Below are positions 9,122 to 18,526 of a DNA stretch of 64,000 nt, in pieces. The position numbers were made by a program, and so were the translations under genes. The stretch is from Lysobacteraceae bacterium PS02340 (lineage in GTDB: Bacteria > Pseudomonadota > Gammaproteobacteria > Xanthomonadales > Xanthomonadaceae). The notes beneath the pieces were generated by a model. That model saw only the letters and a program-made list of their open reading frames with translations. It was not told the origin of the DNA and searched no databases. Numbering within the stretch: position 1 is the first letter of the stretch; every line of letters starts with the position of its first letter. The stretch lies in contig JASCOC010000008.1 of the NCBI GenBank assembly GCA_029959605.1, forward strand, positions 62,001 through 126,000, read 5' to 3'.

Positions 9122-10738
9122 TCAGCCGGCAGCGTCCAGCGTCGTGACGTAGAGGCCGTGCGCGGGCATGTGCAGACTGCCGTCGCGCAGTTCGCCCATC
9201 GGCAGGCCATGCCCGTCCAGCGGATGCGCGGCCTGTGTCGTACGCCATTCGACAGGCGATGCAGACAGATTGAACACGACGAGCACGCGCGCCGCGTCCT
9301 GCTCGCGTACGAAGGCCAGCACCGGTTCCGGCGCGTCGAGGAACGTAATGCTGCCCGTACGCAGCGCAGGCTGCGTGCGCCGCCACTGCAGGAAGCGGCG
9401 CGCATGCGCGAGCACCGAATCGCCGTCGGCGTCCTGCGCGGCCACGTTCTGCGCGCGATGCGCGTCGGGAATCGGGAGCCACGGCGTGCCGGTCGAGAAA
9501 CCAGCGTCCGCTTCGCCGGTCCACGGCATCGGCGTGCGGCAACCGTCGCGGCCCTTGAAGTTCGGCCAGAAGGTGATGCCGTAGGGGTCGCGCAGCGCCT
9601 CATAGGGCACGTCCGCTTCCGCCAGGCCCAGTTCTTCGCCCTGATACAGACACACCGAACCGCGCAGCGTGCAGACCAGCGCGATCATCTGGATCGCAAA
9701 CGCCGCGCCTGCGGTACCGCCGCCCCAGCGCGTGACCGCGCGGACCACGTCGTGGTTGGAGATCGCCCAGCACGGCCAGCCGTCCATCGCGGCTTCGAGG
9801 CGTTGCACGGTGTCGCGGATGTAGCCGGCACTGAAATCGTCGACCAGCAGCTCGAAGCTGTAGCCCATGTGCAGGCGGCCGGGGCTGGTGTATTCGGCCG
9901 TCGTCGCCAGTGAATCCTCCGACGAGATCTCGCCCAGCGCGGCGACATCGGTGTAGCCGTCCATCAGCACGCGCAGGCGCTCGATGAAGCCGATGTTCTC
10001 CGGCTGCGTGTTGTTGTACCAGTGGTACTGGAACGCGTAGGGATTGTCGGGCGAGAAGCCGCGACCGATGCGCAGCGCCTCGGGCTTGGGCGGGTTGTCG
10101 CGCAGCTGCGCGTCGTGGAAACAGAAGTTGATCGAATCGAGGCGGAAGCCGTCGACGCCGCGGTCGAGCCAGAATCGCACGTAGTCGAGCGTCGCCTGCT
10201 GCACCTCGGGATTGTGGAAGTTGAGATCCGGCTGGCTCGACAGGAAATTGTGCAGGTAGTACTGCCGGCGCCGCGGCTCCCACTTCCACGCCGGGCCGCC
10301 GAAAATCGACAGCCAGTTGTTCGGCGGCGTGCCGTCGGGATTCGCATCGGCCCAGACGTACCAGTCGGCCTTGGGGTTGTCGCGCGATTCGCGGCTTTCG
10401 CGGAACCAGTCGTGCGCGTTCGAGGTGTGGCTGAAGACCTGGTCGATCATGACCTTCAGGCCCAGCGCGTGCGCCTTGGCCAGCAGCGCGTCGAAATCGG
10501 CCAGGGTGCCGAACATCGGATCGACGTCGCACTGGTCGGCGATGTCGTAACCGAAGTCGTCCATCGGCGAGCGGAAGAACGGCGACACCCAGATCGCATC
10601 GACGCCGAGCGAGGCCACGTGATCCAGCCGCGCGATGATGCCGGGCAGGTCGCCCACGCCATCACCGTCGCTGTCCATGAAGCTGCGCGGATAGATCTGG
10701 TAGATCACCGCACCGCGCCACCAGGGACTTTCGCTCAT
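9122..10738 (-). CDS. Alpha-glucosidase, GH13 family
   Basis: A 538-residue cytosolic GH13 enzyme that should release glucose from maltose and short maltodextrins. All four GH13 regions are present: region I MIDQVFSHTS (98-107), region II GFRLDSINF with nucleophile Asp201, region III ALGEISSED with acid/base Glu270, and region IV AISNHDVV with Asp330. There is no signal peptide. The start at 10738 (MSESPWWRGAVIYQIYPRSF) matches the usual N-terminus; an in-frame extension of 16 residues is unlikely. It is divergent from the MFS transporter, with a shared 198-base promoter region holding the operator. Oligo-1,6-glucosidase activity is possible, because the sub-families look alike at this level. 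Confidence 0.9.
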   Translation of the reverse strand: MSESPWWRGAVIYQIYPRSFMDSDGDGVGDLPGIIARLDHVASLGVDAIWVSPFFRSPMDDFGYDIADQCDVDPMFGTLADFDALLAKAHALGLKVMIDQVFSHTSNAHDWFRESRESRDNPKADWYVWADANPDGTPPNNWLSIFGGPAWKWEPRRRQYYLHNFLSSQPDLNFHNPEVQQATLDYVRFWLDRGVDGFRLDSINFCFHDAQLRDNPPKPEALRIGRGFSPDNPYAFQYHWYNNTQPENIGFIERLRVLMDGYTDVAALGEISSEDSLATTAEYTSPGRLHMGYSFELLVDDFSAGYIRDTVQRLEAAMDGWPCWAISNHDVVRAVTRWGGGTAGAAFAIQMIALVCTLRGSVCLYQGEELGLAEADVPYEALRDPYGITFWPNFKGRDGCRTPMPWTGEADAGFSTGTPWLPIPDAHRAQNVAAQDADGDSVLAHARRFLQWRRTQPALRTGSITFLDAPEPVLAFVREQDAARVLVVFNLSASPVEWRTTQAAHPLDGHGLPMGELRDGSLHMPAHGLYVTTLDAAG

Positions 10739-10827
10739 CGCCGCTCTCGTCTCGCGCCGGCCGGGCGCGCAGCGAAAGTAGTGCATCGCACGGCGCCGGT
10801 GAAAGCACGCGAGGCGCCTGCATGCGA

Positions 10828-10841
10828 TGAATACGTATGCA
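10828..10841. promoter_or_regulatory. Putative LacI-family operator, copy 2 (divergent promoter)
   Basis: TGAATACGTATGCA, the exact reverse complement of the element at 8003-8016, sits 89 bases upstream of the alpha-glucosidase start and 95 bases upstream of the MFS transporter start. One bound repressor could therefore control both divergent units. Confidence 0.75.
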
Positions 10842-10936
10842 ACTCGCGGCGCGTCGCGACGCGCTCGTTACCATGCAGCCATGCACGCACCGGCGTTGGT
10901 GCGATGCAGCGGTCCTTGGGAGGGGAGTCGCAGCAC

Positions 10937-12424
10937 ATGCGCAACGCGAAACCGCAGCTGTCGTTCTGGCAGATCTGGAACATGTGTTTCGGCTTTCTGG
11001 GCATCCAGTTCGGATTCGCCCTGCAGAACGCCAACGTCAGCCGCATCTTCCAGACGCTCGGCGCGGACATGGAGCAGGTGCCGGGGCTTTGGATCGCCGC
11101 GCCCCTGACCGGCCTGCTGGTGCAGCCGGTGATCGGCTACTTCTCCGACCGCACCTGGACACGCCTCGGCCGTCGCCGTCCGTACTTCCTGTGGGGCGCG
11201 GTGTTCTCGACTGCCGCCTTGCTGGTGATGCCGAACTCGCCCGAACTGTGGATCGCGGCCGGCACGCTGTGGGTCCTCGATGCGTCGCTCAACGTGTCGA
11301 TGGAACCGTTCCGCGCCTTCGTCGGCGACCAGCTCGCGCCGAAGCAGCGGCCGACCGGCTATGCGATGCAGAGTTTCTTCATCGGCGTCGGCTCTGTCGT
11401 CGCCAGTGCGCTCCCGTTCGTGCTAGCGAAGTTCGGCGTCGCCAATACGGCAGGACCGGGCGAAGTGCCCGACACCGTGCGCTACGCGTTCTACTTCGGT
11501 GGCGCGGTGTTGATCGGCGCAGTGCTGTGGACCGTGCTGCGCACGCGCGAGTATCCGCCCGAGGCGCTGGCCGCGTTCGACGATGCGCATCCCACCGGCA
11601 CGGTGGCAGGCGGTGACGTGCCGGTGCCGGGCGCGATCGGCGGAGTGCCGTGGCTGCTCGCCGGTATCGCCGGCGTGGCGCTGGTCTGGGCGATGGGCTG
11701 GGACCGCATGCTCTACGTGCTCGCCGCGCTGCCGCTGGCCTACGGCCTGTTGCGGCTGCTGGCCGTGGCACTGGGCGGCGGCATGATCGCCGCGATCGCC
11801 GGTGACCTGCATGCGATGCCGACCACGATGCGCCAGCTCGCGGTCGTCCAGTTCTTCTCGTGGTTCGGCCTGTTCGCGATGTGGATCTACACCACCGCCG
11901 CCGTCGCGCAGACCCACTACGGCACCACCGATCCGCAATCGGCCGCCTACAACGAGGGCGCGAACTGGGTCGGCGTGCTGTTCGCCGCCTACAACGGCTT
12001 CGCGGCGATCGCCGCGGTCGCGATTCCGTGGATGGCGCGCCGCCTCGGCCTGCGCATGACCCATCTGGTGAACCTGTGGCTGGGCGGCGCGGGTCTCGTG
12101 TCGATCGCCTTCATCCGCGATCCGCAATGGCTGCTGCTGTCGATGGCCGGCGTCGGCTTCGCCTGGGCCTCGATCCTGTCGCTGCCTTACGCGCTGCTGT
12201 CCGACAGCCTGCCCGCGCACAAGATGGGCGTGTACATGGGCATCTTCAATTTCTTCATCGTCATCCCGCAGCTGGTCGCGGTGAGCACGCTGGGCTTCCT
12301 GCTCGGCCACGTGTTCGGCGGCGCGCCGATGCGCGTGCTGATGCTGGGCGGCGCGAGTCTGGCGATCGCCGGGCTGTGCGCGCTGCGCGTCTCACGGCCA
12401 CTGTCGGAGCAGGCGGTGCGATGA
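10937..12424 (+). CDS. MFS sugar transporter (maltose/maltodextrin permease, GPH/SLC45-like)
   Basis: A 495-residue inner-membrane protein with about 12 hydrophobic segments. The N-terminus FWQIWNMCFGFLGIQFGFAL and the loop DRTWTRLGRRRPY after the second segment are typical of the bacterial sucrose/maltose transporters close to eukaryotic SLC45 proteins, such as Caulobacter MalY. The start at 10937 has a GGGAGGGGAG ribosome site like that of the TonB receptor gene. The coding region overlaps the initial codons of the following amylase gene, so the two form an operon. Proton-coupled maltose uptake is the likely role, inferred from neighbours. Confidence 0.88.
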   Translation: MRNAKPQLSFWQIWNMCFGFLGIQFGFALQNANVSRIFQTLGADMEQVPGLWIAAPLTGLLVQPVIGYFSDRTWTRLGRRRPYFLWGAVFSTAALLVMPNSPELWIAAGTLWVLDASLNVSMEPFRAFVGDQLAPKQRPTGYAMQSFFIGVGSVVASALPFVLAKFGVANTAGPGEVPDTVRYAFYFGGAVLIGAVLWTVLRTREYPPEALAAFDDAHPTGTVAGGDVPVPGAIGGVPWLLAGIAGVALVWAMGWDRMLYVLAALPLAYGLLRLLAVALGGGMIAAIAGDLHAMPTTMRQLAVVQFFSWFGLFAMWIYTTAAVAQTHYGTTDPQSAAYNEGANWVGVLFAAYNGFAAIAAVAIPWMARRLGLRMTHLVNLWLGGAGLVSIAFIRDPQWLLLSMAGVGFAWASILSLPYALLSDSLPAHKMGVYMGIFNFFIVIPQLVAVSTLGFLLGHVFGGAPMRVLMLGGASLAIAGLCALRVSRPLSEQAVR

Positions 12425-12447
12425 CATCGAAACCGAGGAGTGACCGC

Positions 12448-14184
12448 ATGACCCGAGCGTTGACCGTCGCCATCGCCGCGCTGTTGAGCGCCTGCAGCCA
12501 TGCCGGAGACGTCCGCGCCAGCGACACCCCGGCCGGCGACGCGCTCTACGGCACGCGCGAGCCCTTCGCCGCGCATGCGGTCTACTTCGTCGTCACCGAC
12601 CGCTTCGTCAACGGCGACACGTCGAACGACCAGCGCGAGCAGGGCGGTGCGCATCGCACCTTCGACATCCCGGTGCGTTGCCCGGACGGCATCGACGGCA
12701 ACATCGGCTATCTCGGCGGCGACTTCCGCGGCGTGCTCGACAACGCCGGCTACATCCGCGACATGGGCTTCGGCGCGGTGTGGATTACGCCGATCGTCGA
12801 CAACCCGGACGAGGCCTTCACCGGTGGCGATCCGGTCGCCTGCGGGAGCTCGCTGACCGATCGCGGCAAGACCGGTTACCACGGCTACTGGGGCACGAAT
12901 TTCTATCGCGTCGACGAGCATCTGCCGAGCGCCGGTCTCGATTTCCGCGGCTTTACCGACCGCATGCGCGCGGCGGGGCTCAAGACCGTGCTCGACATCG
13001 TCGGCAATCATGGATCGCCTGCGTGGACGATGCCGACGCAGCAGCCCGGCTTCGGCCAGATCTTCGATGCGCAGGGCCGCCTGATCGCCGATCACCAGAA
13101 CCTGCCGCCGCAACAGCTCGACCCCAAGGGCAATCCGCTGCACGCGTTCTACAACGCGACCGGCGTGGTCGATGCCAAGGACGGTTCGATCTTTGACGGC
13201 AACCTCGCCCAGCTGTCGGACTTCGATGCCGCCAATCCGGCGGTGTTCGAATATCTGGCCGGCGCCTACGAGCAGTGGATCGGGCAGGGCGCCGACGCGT
13301 TCCGCATCGACACCATCGCCTGGATGCCGCACGCGTTCTGGAAGCGCTTCGCCGACCGCATCCGCGGCCAGCATCCGGACTTCTTCATGTTCGGCGAGGC
13401 CTTCGACTACAACGCCGACAAGATCGCCGAGCACACCTGGGCCTCGAACGGCGGCGTCAGCGTGCTCGACTTCCCGATGAAGCAGGCGATGGACGCGGTC
13501 TTCGCCGGCGACGCCGGCTTCGAGCGCCTCGCGCCGGCGCTGCATCTCGAACGCGGGCCGTATGCCAGTCCCTACGATCTGGCGACCTTCTACGACAACC
13601 ACGATATGCCGCGCATGGCGGCCACCGACACCGGCTTCATCGACGCGCACAACTGGCTGTTCACCGCGCGCGGCATTCCGGTCGTCTACTACGGCTCGGA
13701 AACCGGCTTCATGCGCGGCCGCGCCGAGCACGCCGGCAACCGCGCGTACTACGGACAGGATCGCGTCGATGCCGGCGCGCAGAGCCCGATCCACGCCGCG
13801 CTGACCCGCATCGCGAATCTGCGCCGCGACACGCCGGCGCTGCAGCGCGGGCTGCAGCTGGTGCTCGATCTCGAGGGCGACCACGCCGCGTTCTATCGCG
13901 TGCTCGGCGATGGCGATGCCCACCAGACCGCGCTCGTGCTGCTCAACAAGGGCGACGTGCCGTGGCAGGCGCGGCTGGAAGCGGCGCAGATCGCCGACGG
14001 CGTGTGGCGCGATGCGATGGACGCCGGGAGCGTGACGGCCGAGCGCGGCGTGTCGCTGGATGTACCGGCGCACGGCGTGCGCGTGCTGGTGCGCGACGAA
14101 GTCGCGATGCCGGATGCGCTGCGCGCTCGCCTGCACAAGACGATGGACCGGCGCCTGGGCGGGCCCGACGTCGCCACCGACTGA
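12448..14184 (+). CDS. GH13 alpha-amylase/cyclomaltodextrinase-like lipoprotein
   Basis: A 578-residue secreted GH13 enzyme. The start at 12448 is preferred over an in-frame ATG at 12421 because GAGGAG lies seven bases before it and a lipoprotein signal then begins at once (MTRALTVAIAALLSAC, lipobox LSAC, Cys16). GH13 regions: VLDIVGNHG (181-189), AFRIDTIAW with nucleophile Asp288, MFGEAFDYN with Glu317, and FYDNHDMPR with Asp386. It should cut imported maltodextrin in the periplasm before the MFS permease takes the products. It follows the permease gene almost without a gap. Sub-family (amylase or cyclomaltodextrinase) is not settled. Confidence 0.88.
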   Translation: MTRALTVAIAALLSACSHAGDVRASDTPAGDALYGTREPFAAHAVYFVVTDRFVNGDTSNDQREQGGAHRTFDIPVRCPDGIDGNIGYLGGDFRGVLDNAGYIRDMGFGAVWITPIVDNPDEAFTGGDPVACGSSLTDRGKTGYHGYWGTNFYRVDEHLPSAGLDFRGFTDRMRAAGLKTVLDIVGNHGSPAWTMPTQQPGFGQIFDAQGRLIADHQNLPPQQLDPKGNPLHAFYNATGVVDAKDGSIFDGNLAQLSDFDAANPAVFEYLAGAYEQWIGQGADAFRIDTIAWMPHAFWKRFADRIRGQHPDFFMFGEAFDYNADKIAEHTWASNGGVSVLDFPMKQAMDAVFAGDAGFERLAPALHLERGPYASPYDLATFYDNHDMPRMAATDTGFIDAHNWLFTARGIPVVYYGSETGFMRGRAEHAGNRAYYGQDRVDAGAQSPIHAALTRIANLRRDTPALQRGLQLVLDLEGDHAAFYRVLGDGDAHQTALVLLNKGDVPWQARLEAAQIADGVWRDAMDAGSVTAERGVSLDVPAHGVRVLVRDEVAMPDALRARLHKTMDRRLGGPDVATD

Positions 14185-14208
14185 CCGGGCGCGCGACCCG
14201 GCAGGCGA

Positions 14209-15240
14209 TCAACGCCGCGCCGTCGACTCCCGCACGACCAGCGACGTCGGCATGCGCAGGCTCTCCGCCGGTTCGCCGACGACCAGTTTCATCAGCGTGT
14301 CGACCAGCAGCTCGCCCGCGGTCAACGTGTCCTGCACCACGGTCGTCAGCGCAGGCGTGGTCATGCGCGCGGCGGGAATGTCGTCGAATCCGGCAATGGC
14401 GACGTCGTCGGGTATCCGCAGTCCGTGTTCGGCGAATGCGCGCATCGCGCCGATCGCGATCAGGTCGCTCGCCGCGAATACCGCGTCGAACGGCAGCCCG
14501 CGCCGCAGCAGCTCGCGCGCCGCCGCGTAGCCCGAATCCTCCGCGCTCTCGGCATCGACCTGCAGCGCACGCTCCATCGGCAGGCCGCGCGTCTGCAGCG
14601 CCGACTCGCACCCCAGCCAGCGATCCAGGAATTCCGGATAGCGGCTGGACGCATCGCCGAGAAACGCGATGCGGCGATGCCCCAGGTCGGCGAGATGCGC
14701 GCCGACTTGCGCACCGCCGCCGGCGTTGTCGCAACCGATGGAGATGCCCGGCTGTCCCGGCAGCACCGCGCCCCAGCGCACGAACTGCGTGCCCTGTTCG
14801 ACCAGCGTGCGCAGCTTGCCCTGATAAGCGAGATAGTCGCCGTAGCCGAGCAGGATCAGCCCGTCGGCCTTGTGGCTGTCGCCGTAGTCGGCATGCCAGT
14901 CGTCGGAGAGCTGCTGGAACGAGATCAGCAGGTCCTGCCCGTGCCGCGCGCAGGCGCGGGTGATCGAGCCGAGCATCGGCAGGAAGAACGGGTTGATGTG
15001 CGACTGGTCGCTGGTCGGATCCTCGAACAGCAGCAGCGCCAGCGTGCCCGACTGCTGACGCCGCAGGTTGGACGCGTTCTTGTCGACCTTGTAGTTCAGC
15101 TCCCGCGCGATCCCGAGGATGCGCTCGCGCGTCTCGCGGTTCACCGATGGATGCCCGCGCAGCGCGCGCGAGACAGTCGGCTGCGACACGCCGGCGAGGT
15201 GCGCGATGTCCAGCGAAGTCGGCTTGCCCTTGATCGTCAT
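14209..15240 (-). CDS. LacI-family transcriptional regulator of the alpha-glucan locus
   Basis: A 343-residue regulator. Residues 8-55 form the LacI helix-turn-helix plus hinge ([20 protein letters not shown]), followed by a periplasmic-binding-protein-like effector domain with [14 protein letters not shown] near residue 285. The start MTIKGKPTS at 15240 places the helix-turn-helix at the customary position. The gene is convergent with the amylase gene, 24 bases away. It is the only local regulator in the sugar cluster and is the obvious candidate for the two 14-bp palindromes at 8003 and 10828. I see no copy of that palindrome before its own gene, so autoregulation by that site is not supported. 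Confidence 0.9.
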   Translation of the reverse strand: MTIKGKPTSLDIAHLAGVSQPTVSRALRGHPSVNRETRERILGIARELNYKVDKNASNLRRQQSGTLALLLFEDPTSDQSHINPFFLPMLGSITRACARHGQDLLISFQQLSDDWHADYGDSHKADGLILLGYGDYLAYQGKLRTLVEQGTQFVRWGAVLPGQPGISIGCDNAGGGAQVGAHLADLGHRRIAFLGDASSRYPEFLDRWLGCESALQTRGLPMERALQVDAESAEDSGYAAARELLRRGLPFDAVFAASDLIAIGAMRAFAEHGLRIPDDVAIAGFDDIPAARMTTPALTTVVQDTLTAGELLVDTLMKLVVGEPAESLRMPTSLVVRESTARR

Positions 15241-15492
15241 CGCGCAGGTACGGAAAAAACCGCCCCGATGATGCCACGCGGGGCGAAGACGGCGTCCGGA
15301 GCACGATCTTCGGGGCAGGGTTGCAGCGGTTCGCGTGCCGGCCGCAGCACCCCGAGGCCTTGCGCGCCGCCGGTCAGGCGCCAGACCGCGGCGATCCCGC
15401 CCGAAGCGCGCCACGGCCGCTTTCTGCGTTACCATCGACGTCCGTTCTCCCGCATACAGGTGGCCCGCGGCAACGCCGGCCGAGCGTGCGAC

Positions 15493-15519
15493 ATGCGCAC
15501 TACCACCGCCCAGCGCTGA
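15493..15519 (+). CDS. Putative thrS leader peptide MRTTTAQR
   Basis: An eight-codon reading frame, ATG to TGA, encoding MRTTTAQR with three consecutive Thr codons (ACT ACC ACC). It stands 21 bases before an intrinsic terminator in the untranslated leader of thrS. Three Thr codons in eight, immediately before a terminator and the threonyl-tRNA synthetase gene, is the arrangement of an amino-acid attenuator. Translation has not been shown; no strong ribosome site is visible. Confidence 0.55.
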   Translation: MRTTTAQR

Positions 15520-15540
15520 CCGCCCCGAGGCCTCCTGCAC

Positions 15541-15564
15541 AAGGCGCCCTCCGGCGCTTTTTTT
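15541..15564 (+). terminator. Attenuator-type intrinsic terminator before thrS
   Basis: Stem AAGGCGCC against GGCGCTTT (one G-U pair) with loop CTCC, running into seven consecutive T. It lies before, not after, a gene in the + direction, so it should act as a conditional terminator of thrS transcription. Confidence 0.7.
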
Positions 15565-15629
15565 GTGGCCGCCACGCGGCTCGCGGACCGACACCGGCCC
15601 GCTCCCGACACTCTCAGATCCCGGTTCCC

Positions 15630-17537
15630 ATGATCACGATCACGCTCCCCGACGGCAGCCGCCGCGAATTCGAACAGCCCGTTTCCGTTCTCGAGGTCGC
15701 CCAGTCGATCGGCCCGGGCCTGGCCAAGGCCACCGTTGCCGGCAAGGTCGATGGCCGCCAGGTCGACGCGTCCGACGTCATCGATCACGATGCGACGCTG
15801 CAGATCCTGACCCCGAAGGACGCCGAAGGCGTGGAGATCATCCGCCACTCCTGCGCGCACCTCGTCGGACACGCGGTGAAGCAGCTGTATCCGGACGCGA
15901 AGATGGTCATCGGCCCGGTGATCGACGACGGCTTCTACTACGACATCTACAGCGAGCGCCCGTTTACGCCCGAAGATATGGCCGCGATCGAAAAGCGCAT
16001 GGTCGAACTGATCGACACCGAGTACGACGTCATCAAGAAGATGACGCCGCGCGCCGAGGTCATCGAAACGTTCAAGGCCCGCGGCGAGGACTACAAGCTG
16101 CGCCTGATCGACGACATGTCCGCCGACATCACCCAGATGGGGCTCTACCACCATCAGGAATACGTCGACATGTGCCGCGGCCCGCACGTGCCGAATACGC
16201 GGTTCCTCAAGGCGTTCAAGCTCACGCGCATCTCCGGTGCGTACTGGCGCGGCGATTCCAAGAACGAGCAGCTGCAGCGCATCTACGGCACCGCGTGGGC
16301 GGATGCCAAGCAGCTCAAGGCCTATATCCAGCGCATCGAGGAAGCCGAGAAGCGCGACCACCGCCGCATCGGCAAGCAGCAGGAGCTCTTCCATCTGCAG
16401 GAAGAAGCGCCGGGTCTGGTGTTCTGGCATCCGAAGGGCTGGGCGCTGTGGCAGGTCGTCGAGCAGCACATGCGCGGCGTCTACCGCGACAGCGGCTATG
16501 GCGAAGTGCGTTGCCCGCAGATCCTCGACGTGTCGCTGTGGCAGAAGTCCGGCCACTGGGACAACTACAAGGACAACATGTTCTTCACCGAGTCGGAGAA
16601 GCGCACGTACGCGGTGAAGCCGATGAACTGCCCCGGCCACGTGCAGATCTTCAACCAGGGCCTGCACAGCTACCGCGACCTGCCGATCCGCTACGGCGAA
16701 TTCGGCAGCTGCCATCGCAACGAGCCCTCGGGCGCGCTGCACGGCATCCTGCGCGTCCGCGGTTTCACCCAGGACGACGGCCACGTGTTCTGCACCGAAT
16801 CGCAGATCGAATCGGAAGTGACCGCGTTCCACCAGCAGGCGCTGGCGGTCTATACGCATTTCGGTTTCGACGACATCCAGATCAAGATCGCGCTGCGTCC
16901 GGAATCCCGCCTCGGCGACGACGCCACCTGGGACAAGGCCGAAGCTGCGCTGCGCAATGCGCTGTCGGCCTGCGGCGTGGCGTGGGAAGAGCTGCCGGGC
17001 GAGGGCGCCTTCTACGGCCCGAAGATCGAGTACCACCTCAAGGATGCGATCGGCCGCACCTGGCAGCTCGGCACGATGCAGGTCGATTTCATGATGCCCG
17101 GCCGCCTCGGTGCCGAGTACGTCGACGAGCACAGCCAGAAGCAGGTGCCGGTGATGCTGCACCGGGCGATCGTCGGCTCGATGGAGCGTTTCATCGGCAT
17201 CCTGATCGAGCACCACGCGGGCGCCTTCCCGGCGTGGCTGGCGCCGGTGCAGGCGGTGGTGATGAACATCACCGACGCCCAGGCGGATTGCGTGGAGACG
17301 GTTCGGAAATCCCTTGCAAATCAAGGGGTCCGCATCGAGGCCGATTTGCGGAACGAAAAGATCGGCTATAAGATTCGCGAGCACACGCTGCAACGGGTAC
17401 CGTATCTGCTCGTGATCGGGGATCGCGAGAAGGAAACCGGTACCATCGCCGTTCGGACGCGTTCCGGTGAAGATCTGGGCTCGATGCCGATCGACGACTT
17501 CGTTGCCCGCCTTCGCGCGGCGCCCGTTCCAGCATGA
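15630..17537 (+). CDS. thrS: Threonine--tRNA ligase
   Basis: Class II synthetase of 635 residues, full length for the family. It has the TGS domain (1-61, [10 protein letters not shown]), the N2 editing domain with HSCAH (73-77), the catalytic core with motif 2 and the [20 protein letters not shown] segment, and the C-terminal anticodon-binding domain. It charges tRNA-Thr in the cytosol. The next gene, infC, begins 89 bases downstream, the usual proteobacterial order. The upstream leader suggests attenuation by threonine supply, unlike the translational autoregulation known for Escherichia coli thrS. Confidence 0.97.
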   Translation: MITITLPDGSRREFEQPVSVLEVAQSIGPGLAKATVAGKVDGRQVDASDVIDHDATLQILTPKDAEGVEIIRHSCAHLVGHAVKQLYPDAKMVIGPVIDDGFYYDIYSERPFTPEDMAAIEKRMVELIDTEYDVIKKMTPRAEVIETFKARGEDYKLRLIDDMSADITQMGLYHHQEYVDMCRGPHVPNTRFLKAFKLTRISGAYWRGDSKNEQLQRIYGTAWADAKQLKAYIQRIEEAEKRDHRRIGKQQELFHLQEEAPGLVFWHPKGWALWQVVEQHMRGVYRDSGYGEVRCPQILDVSLWQKSGHWDNYKDNMFFTESEKRTYAVKPMNCPGHVQIFNQGLHSYRDLPIRYGEFGSCHRNEPSGALHGILRVRGFTQDDGHVFCTESQIESEVTAFHQQALAVYTHFGFDDIQIKIALRPESRLGDDATWDKAEAALRNALSACGVAWEELPGEGAFYGPKIEYHLKDAIGRTWQLGTMQVDFMMPGRLGAEYVDEHSQKQVPVMLHRAIVGSMERFIGILIEHHAGAFPAWLAPVQAVVMNITDAQADCVETVRKSLANQGVRIEADLRNEKIGYKIREHTLQRVPYLLVIGDREKETGTIAVRTRSGEDLGSMPIDDFVARLRAAPVPA

Positions 17538-17626
17538 GTCCTTCACCGGCGCCGGTCCAACATGGACGCGCCGGTCGCCCCGTTGGTTGACGAGCCGGCG
17601 GTATGTTCCATTTCGGAGATCGCAGT

Positions 17627-18151
17627 ATTAGCACCCCTGACAACAAGCAGAATCGGCGCAACCAGGACATCCGCGTACCGCGGGTGCGCGTGATTGGTTC
17701 CGACGGAGAGATGATCGGCGTCCTGTCGCGCGACGATGCGCTGAAGGCTGCCGAGGAGGAGGGGCTCGACCTCGTCGAGATCCAGCCCAACGCGGATCCG
17801 CCGGTCTGCAAGATCATGGACTTCGGCAAGTTCAAGTTCGACCTCCAGAAGAAGGCGAACGAGGCCAAGAAGAAGACCAAGCAGCAGGAAATCAAGGAAC
17901 TCAAGTTCCGGCCGGTCACCGACGAAGGCGACTACCAGATCAAGCTGCGCAAGATGCGCGGGTTCCTTGAGGACGGCGACAAGATCAAGGTCAACATCCG
18001 CTTCCGTGGCCGCGAGATGAGCCACCAGGAGCTGGGCCGCGAGATGGCGTCGCGCATCGAGGCCGACCTGGGCGAGGACATCGTCATCGAGTCGCGTCCG
18101 CGCCTCGAAGGCCGGCAGATGGTGATGATGATCGCGCCGAAGAAGAAGTAA
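17627..18151 (+). CDS. infC: Translation initiation factor IF-3 (AUU start)
   Basis: IF-3 of 174 residues. The N-domain ([19 protein letters not shown]...) and C-domain ([19 protein letters not shown], ending MIAPKKK) are complete. I place the start at the ATT of 17627 because GGAG (17615-17618) stands eight bases before it and the known family N-terminus begins there; an in-frame ATG at 17603 would add eight residues without a ribosome site. AUU initiation is the classic basis of IF-3 autoregulation, since IF-3 discriminates against non-canonical start codons. Confidence 0.95.
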   Translation: MSTPDNKQNRRNQDIRVPRVRVIGSDGEMIGVLSRDDALKAAEEEGLDLVEIQPNADPPVCKIMDFGKFKFDLQKKANEAKKKTKQQEIKELKFRPVTDEGDYQIKLRKMRGFLEDGDKIKVNIRFRGREMSHQELGREMASRIEADLGEDIVIESRPRLEGRQMVMMIAPKKK

Positions 18152-18208
18152 TCCGCGCTGCGTGCGGATGCCCTCGGCCGCTTCCCCGGAAGTCCGCCGA
18201 AGGTGGAG

Positions 18209-18234
18209 GAGGCGCCGCGAGGCGCCTCTTTCCG
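18209..18234 (+). terminator. Intrinsic terminator after infC
   Basis: Perfect 8-bp stem GAGGCGCC / GGCGCCTC with a GCGA tetraloop, followed by TTTCCGTT. It closes the thrS-infC unit, and the rpmI-rplT genes have their own promoter downstream. Confidence 0.75.
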
Positions 18235-18343
18235 TTCCAGATCGGGCGGGAGACGATTCGGCGTCCCGGTTGCTGGATCACGCCAAGGGCGCGATCTCGG
18301 CAGGGCAACTGGTAGTATCGGCGCCTTCCGCCAACCCGATGAT

Positions 18344-18372
18344 TTGCAAGCCGAATCCCCGCACGGCATAAT
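18344..18372 (+). promoter_or_regulatory. Sigma-70 promoter for rpmI-rplT
   Basis: TTGCAA (18344-18349) and CATAAT (18367-18372) are divided by exactly 17 bases. Transcription should begin near 18379, giving a leader of about 150 bases before rpmI. Confidence 0.65.
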
Positions 18373-18378
18373 GCGCGG

Positions 18379-18526
18379 CTCCCCGGGTCGCCGGGGTGGC
18401 AGATTCATCCAGGACCCGCCTGGATTCCCTCTTGGGATCAAAGGCTTAACACCGGCATGGGCAGGACGGAAAGCGTGGCGTCGGCCACCGCCCAGTCAGT
18501 ACTCGTATCCCACAAGGACTCTCGCA
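18379..18526 (+). ncRNA. Structured 5' leader of rpmI-rplT (putative L20 operator region)
   Basis: The leader holds two clear hairpins: CCCCGG-GTCG-CCGGGG (18381-18396) and ATCCAGG-ACCCG-CCTGGAT (18407-18425), then TCCC..GGGA. Ribosomal protein L20 represses its own operon by binding the rpmI leader in both Escherichia coli and Bacillus, so this region is the likely site. I cannot show that the fold matches the known L20 motif. Confidence 0.5.

Larger units (their letters stand above)
15241..15629. other. Intergenic region carrying the thrS leader
   Basis: 389 bases between the divergent LacI gene and thrS. The first 180 or so should hold both promoters, which I cannot place exactly. The second part carries the leader peptide gene at 15493-15519 and the terminator at 15541-15564, about 65 bases before the thrS start. 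Confidence 0.5.

Noticed and set aside
16608..16619. CGTACG-type palindromes inside thrS and elsewhere
   Set aside because: They lack the ATACGTAT core and flanks of the LacI operator and lie in coding DNA.
15429..17546. Open frame of about 705 codons on the minus strand
   Set aside because: Antisense to thrS.
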